The notes beneath the pieces were generated by a model, which did not search any database, was not told the DNA's origin, and saw only the letters and a program-made list of their open reading frames with translations. DNA of 8,360 nt. Origin: Methanosarcinales archaeon. GTDB taxonomy: Archaea > Halobacteriota > Methanosarcinia > Methanosarcinales > Methanogasteraceae. Made by a program: the position numbers and the translations under genes. The stretch spans positions 1 to 8,360 of the forward strand of contig JAUWCK010000038.1 of assembly GCA_030609345.1 (NCBI GenBank), written 5' to 3'. This document shows positions 5,268-8,360 of this stretch, piece after piece (the stretch's first letter is position 1; each line of letters opens with the position of its first letter).

Positions 5268-5993
5268 ATGAACAACTATAACCACCACAACAACGAACCG
5301 CGGCAGGATGAAACTCCAGCCGTGGAGATCATAAACGCCAGGAAGAGCTACTGCATCGGCGAAATGGAAGTGCCGGTACTCCAGGGCATCGATCTCTCGA
5401 TCCGGCGCGGCGAGTTTCTTGCGATCATGGGTCAATCGGGCTCAGGCAAGAGCACGCTCGCGAACCTGATCGGCTGCCGTGACCACCCCACCGAAGGAGA
5501 GATCCGCGTTCTCGGAAATGTCGTGAACAAACTCTCTGACGATGAACTCGCACATCTTCGCGGCGAGATCGGGTTTGTATTCCAGACCTTCGATCTCGCG
5601 TCAGGGATGAGCGCCTTTCAGAATGTCGAACTTCCGGCGATTGTGTGCCAAAAACACGGCTGCAATCCGGAGAAGCGCGCGAAAGAACTCTTAGAACTCG
5701 TTGGACTCTCAGATCGCATGCATCACAAGCCGGTACAACTATCAGGCGGGCAGCGCCAGCGTGTTGCGATCGCAAGAGCGCTCGTAAACGACCCATCGAT
5801 CATTCTCGCGGACGAGCCCACTGCAAGTCTCGACACCGGAACGGGAGCTGAGATCATGAAAATCTTTAAGAATCTGAATCGGGATGGGCGCACCATCATC
5901 ATGATCACGCATGATCCAGCGATCGCAGCTCATGCTGACCGGATCGTGCACGTAAAGGACGGGTTGCTGGTAAACGGGAACATGAACACCTGA
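5268..5993 (+). CDS. ABC transporter ATP-binding protein, LolD/MacB type (copy A, intact)
   Basis: 241 residues; hydrolyses ATP to drive a MacB/FtsX-type permease at the cytoplasmic face of the membrane. An Asn/His-rich extension (MNNYNHHNNEPRQDETP, 1-17) precedes a standard domain. Walker A is GQSGSGKS (55-62), Q-loop VFQTFDL (Gln106), signature LSGGQRQRVAIARAL (from 158), Walker B IILADEP with Glu183, D-loop SLDT and H-loop ITHD (His215). All catalytic residues are kept. Compared with copy C it lacks one residue before EIGFVFQ (HLRGEIG against HLRGQEIG), and CLDLPTGG is CRDHPTEG. ATG 5268 follows GGAGGT. No permease gene is adjacent: decayed paralogues follow, so its partner must lie elsewhere or be lost. 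The gene is under cassette copy 3. Confidence 0.93.
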   Translation: MNNYNHHNNEPRQDETPAVEIINARKSYCIGEMEVPVLQGIDLSIRRGEFLAIMGQSGSGKSTLANLIGCRDHPTEGEIRVLGNVVNKLSDDELAHLRGEIGFVFQTFDLASGMSAFQNVELPAIVCQKHGCNPEKRAKELLELVGLSDRMHHKPVQLSGGQRQRVAIARALVNDPSIILADEPTASLDTGTGAEIMKIFKNLNRDGRTIIMITHDPAIAAHADRIVHVKDGLLVNGNMNT

Positions 5994-6009
5994 GGTGAGC
6001 AGCATGAAC
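5982..6009 (+). repeat. 28-bp exact repeat at ATPase gene ends, copy 1
   Basis: The last codons and stop of ATPase A, a GAGGTGA ribosome binding site and the next ATG are identical to 6429-6456. This is the conserved junction between an ATPase gene and its downstream neighbour. Confidence 0.9.
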
Positions 6010-6440
6010 CACCACAACCACAACAACGGCGAACCGCGGCTGGATGAAAATCCGTTCGAGGGCATCATTCAGAGGGCGTTACTGCATCAGCAAAATGGGA
6101 GTGCCGATACGGCGCGGCAGCAATCCGTTGGTTCAGAGTACCGGGTCACTACCCGAGCACGGACTATCTGGCTCGGACAGGAATGTGAGGTGCGATCTGC
6201 GAAGCAGCGACGGAGTCGTGACGGAGTCAGCAAAGGTATACGCCAGCATCACCACAGGCAATGCGCCTGCAAAGACATACCCCATGATGAAGAGGCAAGA
6301 TCATGAAGATCTTTGAGTACCTGAACAGAGATGAGCGCACCATCATCATGATCATGCATGATCTGGAGATCATATCCAACGCTGTCCGGATTGCGCGTGT
6401 GAAGGGCGGACTGCTGGTAAATGAGAATATGAACACCTGA
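6004..6440 (+). pseudogene. Decayed ABC ATPase (copy B), central part deleted
   Basis: The 5' part starts at ATG 6004 (MNHHNHNNGEPRLDENP) after GAGGTGA. A net 5-base difference then moves the ATPase reading into another frame, where RYCISKMGVPIRRG matches SYYIGKMEVPIRRG of copy C. Thirteen residues further GLSGSDRN occupies the Walker A position (GPSGSGKS), with the catalytic Lys and Ser/Thr lost. The middle of the gene (Q-loop, signature, Walker B) is missing; about 6190-6300 is unrelated or scrambled. From ATG 6303 to TGA 6438-6440 the C-terminal 45 residues are clear (IFEYLNRDERTIIMIMHD, ending NENMNT), about 31 of 45 identical to copy A. The frame opened at 6004 reads RALLH...DTARQQS...EYRVT...LGQEC, like leader ORF 1. 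Non-functional as an ATPase. Confidence 0.85.
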
Positions 6441-6456
6441 GGTGAGCAGCATGAAC
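6429..6456 (+). repeat. 28-bp exact repeat at ATPase gene ends, copy 2
   Basis: Identical to 5982-6009. It shows that ATPase units A and B were tandem duplicates each followed by a gene starting at the same spacing. Confidence 0.9.
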
Positions 6457-6591
6457 AGCAGAAAACCATTGAAATTCATCCAGCGGCGAAAGTTGAGATC
6501 GCTGGTGGATGTCTTGAGCACAACACCCTATACGGGACATGACCACAACCGAGCGTCAACGATATCAAAAATCAGGAAGGCGTACGCATGA
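6451..6591 (+). pseudogene. 46-codon ORF, possible N-terminus of a lost MacB/FtsX permease
   Basis: ATG 6451 follows GAGGTGA and runs to TGA 6589-6591, overlapping the ATG of ATPase copy C by 4 nt (ATGA). The start MNSRKPLKFIQRRKLRSL resembles the N-terminal cytoplasmic segment of MacB-type permeases (R-R-K-LRS just before the first membrane segment). After VDVL the expected hydrophobic helix is absent and the sequence becomes TTPYTGHDHNRAS. The gene order ATPase, then permease, supports the idea. Alternatively it is a meaningless short frame. The family reading is an inference from a short motif. Confidence 0.4.
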
Positions 6592-7095
6592 ACAACCACA
6601 GATACAACGAACCGCGGCTGGACGAGACTCCAGCCGTGGACATCATAAACGCCAAGAAGAGCTACTACATCGGAAAGATGGAAGTGCCGATACGGCGCGG
6701 CATCGATCTCGCCATCCGGCGCGGCGAGTTCCTTGCGATCATGGGACCATCCGGCTCATGCAAGAGCACGCTCATGAACCCGATCGGATGCCTCGACCTC
6801 CCAACCGGAGGAGAGATCCACGTCTCAGGAAAGGACGTGAGCAAACTCTCCGAAGTCGAACTTGCACATCTCAGGGGGCAGGAGATCGGATTTGTGTTCC
6901 AGACCTTCAATCTCACGTCCGGGATGAGCGCCTTTCAGAATGTCAAACTTCCAGCGATTGTGTGCCACAAACACGGCTGCAATCCAAAGAAGCGCGCGAA
7001 GGAACTCTTAGAACTCGTCGGACTCTCCGATTGCATGCATCATAAGCTGACAGAACTATCAGGCGGGCAGCACCAGCGTGTTGCGCTCGCAATGG
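6588..7095 (+). pseudogene. Truncated ABC ATPase (copy C), lacks Walker B
   Basis: ATG 6588 opens MNNHRYNEPRLDETP, then the ATPase domain reads well: IINAKKSYYIGKMEVPIRRG, Walker A GPSGSCKS (Cys replaces the third Gly), FVFQTFNL Q-loop and signature LSGGQHQRVALA. Resemblance to copy A stops after that, at about 7092. The frame continues only to AMAVPASG and a stop at 7113-7115. Walker B, the D-loop and the H-loop are missing and the P-loop is altered, so it cannot be an active ATPase. No operator/promoter cassette precedes it. Confidence 0.88.
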
Positions 7096-7293
7096 CGGTC
7101 CCAGCATCCGGATAGTGCATCCAGCCAGTTTTATATCTGCGACGGAGCACAGTCATTTCTGGATAGGCGGTATGCGGTATTTGGCAGGACGATCGAGGGA
7201 ATTGATGTCGTGCGGGCGATTGCAGAGATTAAAACGGGACCGCAAGACAAGCCTATGAAGAGTGTTGTGATCACCGGAATCTCGATCAAACGA
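7093..7293 (+). pseudogene. 3' remnant of a cyclophilin (peptidyl-prolyl isomerase) gene
   Basis: In the frame of the downstream regulator the DNA reads RSQHPDSASSQFYICDGAQ, then SFLDRRYAVFGRTIEGIDVV and RAIAEIKTGP...VVITGISI. This is the C-terminal third of a cyclophilin (SQFxI, LDxxYAVFGxVxxGxxVV, ITxIxI). The catalytic N-terminal part (FHRVIxxFMxQGG) is absent; it has been replaced by ATPase copy C at a junction near 7092-7096. The usual stop after the ISI strand is not seen; the frame runs on without a stop into the regulator gene, so the 3' end has probably also been altered. Confidence 0.85.
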
Positions 7294-7344
7294 GCCTCAT
7301 TCCGGAGGGCTTCACTGGATTTAGCCCCCCTCCCCTTCGTCGGT

Positions 7345-7356
7345 CGTTTGCAAACG
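7345..7356 (+). promoter_or_regulatory. 12-bp palindrome upstream of the regulator gene
   Basis: CGTTTGCAAACG is a perfect palindrome about 105 bp before the regulator start. It is a candidate operator, perhaps for autoregulation by the helix-turn-helix protein, but a single short palindrome is weak evidence. Confidence 0.3.
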
Positions 7357-7386
7357 CCGGATGCGATTGTGTGTGAGGGATTGGAA

Positions 7387-7412
7387 TTGGGTGAAAACAC
7401 CCAAACGCTTTT
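7387..7412 (+). terminator. Hairpin followed by a short T-run
   Basis: TTGGGTG-AAAA-CACCCAA (7387-7404) forms a perfect 7-bp stem with a tetraloop, followed a few bases later by TTTT (7409-7412). It could terminate transcription entering from the truncated ATPase/cyclophilin region, or act as an attenuator in the regulator 5' region. Confidence 0.45.
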
Positions 7413-7458
7413 ACCCAATCGGAGGCGTATAGACATTAAAGCGGTGCAGGTGACCCGG

Positions 7459-7971
7459 ATGAAACTCGATAGCATTGATAAACAGATTCTCGTGATACTG
7501 GAGCAGGACGATACGACCTCAAACGCAATGGTTGCGGAAAAACTCGGCATCACACCGGAGGAAGTGGAAAAGCGGCTCGACAGGCTCACAGACACCAGAA
7601 CCAAGATACTGGTCGTTGATGACGAACCCGATACCTTGATCCCACTAACCCGTGCGCTAGAGGGTGAGAACTATACTGTCGTCGGGGCGGTCGATGGCGC
7701 TGATGCGCTCGAAAAAGTCAGGGATGAGACGCCTGACCTGATCCTCCTCGATCTGATGCTTCCGAAACTGAATGGCTATGAGGTCTGCATGAAACTGAAA
7801 GAGGATCCGATAACTCGGCAGACCCCGATCATCATGCTCAGCGCAAAAGGTGAGATCAAGGACAAGGTGCTTGGTATCGAGATCGGCGCGGACGATTATG
7901 TGACCAAGCCATTCGATCTGATTGAATTGAAAGCGCGGATACGGGCGCTTTTGCGCAGGACTGGAGTGTGA
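7459..7971 (+). CDS. Response regulator with N-terminal AsnC/Lrp-like HTH and C-terminal receiver domain
   Basis: 170 residues. Residues 3-44 (LDSIDKQILVILEQDDTTSN, then AMVAEKLGITPEEVEKRLDRL) match the winged/HTH N-terminus of AsnC/Lrp regulators. Residues 48-168 are a CheY-like receiver with acidic pocket VVDDEP (Asp54, Asp55), phosphoacceptor Asp98 in LILLDLMLPKLNG, Ser128 in IIMLSAK and Lys150 in VTKPF. All phosphorylation residues are present. The domain order (DNA-binding first, receiver last) is the reverse of the common one. ATG 7459 follows AGGTGA (7448-7453); upstream in-frame GTG codons at 7444 and 7450 are less likely. Its stop overlaps the sensor gene start by 4 nt, so the two probably form a phosphorelay pair, with the regulator binding DNA in the cytoplasm. 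Confidence 0.86.
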   Translation: MKLDSIDKQILVILEQDDTTSNAMVAEKLGITPEEVEKRLDRLTDTRTKILVVDDEPDTLIPLTRALEGENYTVVGAVDGADALEKVRDETPDLILLDLMLPKLNGYEVCMKLKEDPITRQTPIIMLSAKGEIKDKVLGIEIGADDYVTKPFDLIELKARIRALLRRTGV

Positions 7972-8360
7972 GGGACTACAAGCGATTTACCACCATCGCC
8001 ATCGCCGCACTTCTTATCGTTGCGGTAGCATGGATGGGGCATGTCACCAATCAGGAAGTGGAGACGATCGTGCAGCAGCAGTTCAATGCGCAGCAACTGC
8101 TGCTTACCAGACAATCTGCGGCGGGAATCGAGAGCTTTCTTGAGGAGAAGACCGTTTTAATCGAGGTGCTGGCAGCCGATGCATCAGATACGTCACCAAA
8201 AGGTATGGCACGGAGTTTTATACCTATTTATTATAGATCCAGAGGATTTTTTGCAATTCAATTTATAAATAGTACCGGTGTGGTGGTATCAGGCTATCCG
8301 GCAGAGGATACGCCAGTCGGATTCGATCTGTATGCGGCGAACAAAAATCAGGCATTCGAC
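7968..8360 (+). CDS. Membrane sensor protein, N-terminal part (probable Cache-domain histidine kinase), runs off the window
   Basis: 131 codons visible from GTG 7968, overlapping the regulator stop (GTGA). Start MRDYKRF is followed by one membrane helix (TTIAIAALLIVAVAWMG, residues about 8-24). Then come a long helix (VETIVQQQFNAQQLLLTRQ, SAAGIESFLEEKTVLIEVLA) and a sensor-like fold (GFFAIQFINSTGVVVSGYP) of the extracytoplasmic dCache type. The catalytic part lies beyond the window, so a histidine kinase is inferred from the overlap with a receiver-domain gene; a chemoreceptor or other output is possible. The GTG start is preferred because the next ATG (8031) would remove the membrane helix. 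The stretch around 8200-8275 is locally AT-rich but the frame is unbroken. Confidence 0.78.
   Translation, partial: MRDYKRFTTIAIAALLIVAVAWMGHVTNQEVETIVQQQFNAQQLLLTRQSAAGIESFLEEKTVLIEVLAADASDTSPKGMARSFIPIYYRSRGFFAIQFINSTGVVVSGYPAEDTPVGFDLYAANKNQAFD

Noticed and set aside
5425..5796. Reverse-strand open frame of 123 codons opposite the intact ABC ATPase
   Set aside because: Antisense shadow; Arg/Ser-rich with no recognisable domain.
6539..7045. 168-codon forward frame over ATPase copy C
   Set aside because: Off-frame reading of the ATPase DNA (Arg/His-rich); the ATPase motifs are in the 6588 frame.
7078..7458. A single 297-residue protein joining cyclophilin to the HTH-receiver regulator
   Set aside because: The frame is open, but the cyclophilin part lacks its catalytic N-terminus, the linking segment has no protein-like pattern and contains a hairpin, and a good ribosome binding site sits directly before ATG 7459.

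Overview
The window looks archaeal, most likely from the methanogen/ANME side of the Euryarchaeota. It has an archaeal-type (short, 224-residue) triosephosphate isomerase, a THEP1-type NTPase, TTTAAGTA-like TATA boxes with upstream purine-rich BRE-like bases, and GGAGGT ribosome binding sites. I cannot assign a genus. The flanking genes are fairly GC-rich, whereas the bodies of the genes at 1742-3451 and 4038-4925 are visibly AT-richer and look acquired.

Layout. Positions 17-1216 hold a housekeeping pair, triosephosphate isomerase followed immediately by a THEP1 nucleotide triphosphatase. The 3' end of a lost histidine kinase gene follows (about 1303-1401). From about 1405 to 5270 the window is organised by three copies of one regulatory cassette. 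Each copy has a 16-bp palindrome (TTTCGATTAATCGAAA), a TATA box, a second palindrome (GTCGATTAATCGAC) exactly 54 bp further on centre to centre, a ribosome binding site, and an ATG opening an Asn/His-rich peptide (MNN...). Copy 1 drives a 71-codon leader ORF, a YbjQ-family protein and a membrane-anchored protein; a methyltransferase lies further downstream. Copy 2 drives a related leader ORF and a DUF3267-type putative membrane zinc peptidase. Copy 3 drives an intact LolD/MacB-type ABC ATPase.

Downstream of that ATPase lies a graveyard of paralogues. One copy is internally deleted and frameshifted (6004-6440). A 46-codon ORF that may be the first residues of a lost permease follows. Next is a third ATPase copy cut off after its signature motif and joined directly to the 3' part of a cyclophilin gene (junction near 7092-7096). 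No intact permease is present.

The window ends with a signalling pair. A small regulator with an AsnC/Lrp-like helix-turn-helix placed in front of a receiver domain overlaps by 4 nt the start of a membrane sensor protein that runs off the window.

The main new reading is that the leader ORFs of copies 1 and 2 are frameshifted, decayed 5' ends of the same ABC ATPase gene family. Copies 1 and 2 are alike up to the ribosome binding site and ATG of the next gene, after which unrelated cargo follows. This looks like a promoter/operator/leader unit that has been duplicated and has taken on different cargo genes, all presumably under one regulator that is not encoded in the window. Two of the cargo genes also share an almost identical 83-bp in-frame block, which points to segment exchange between them.
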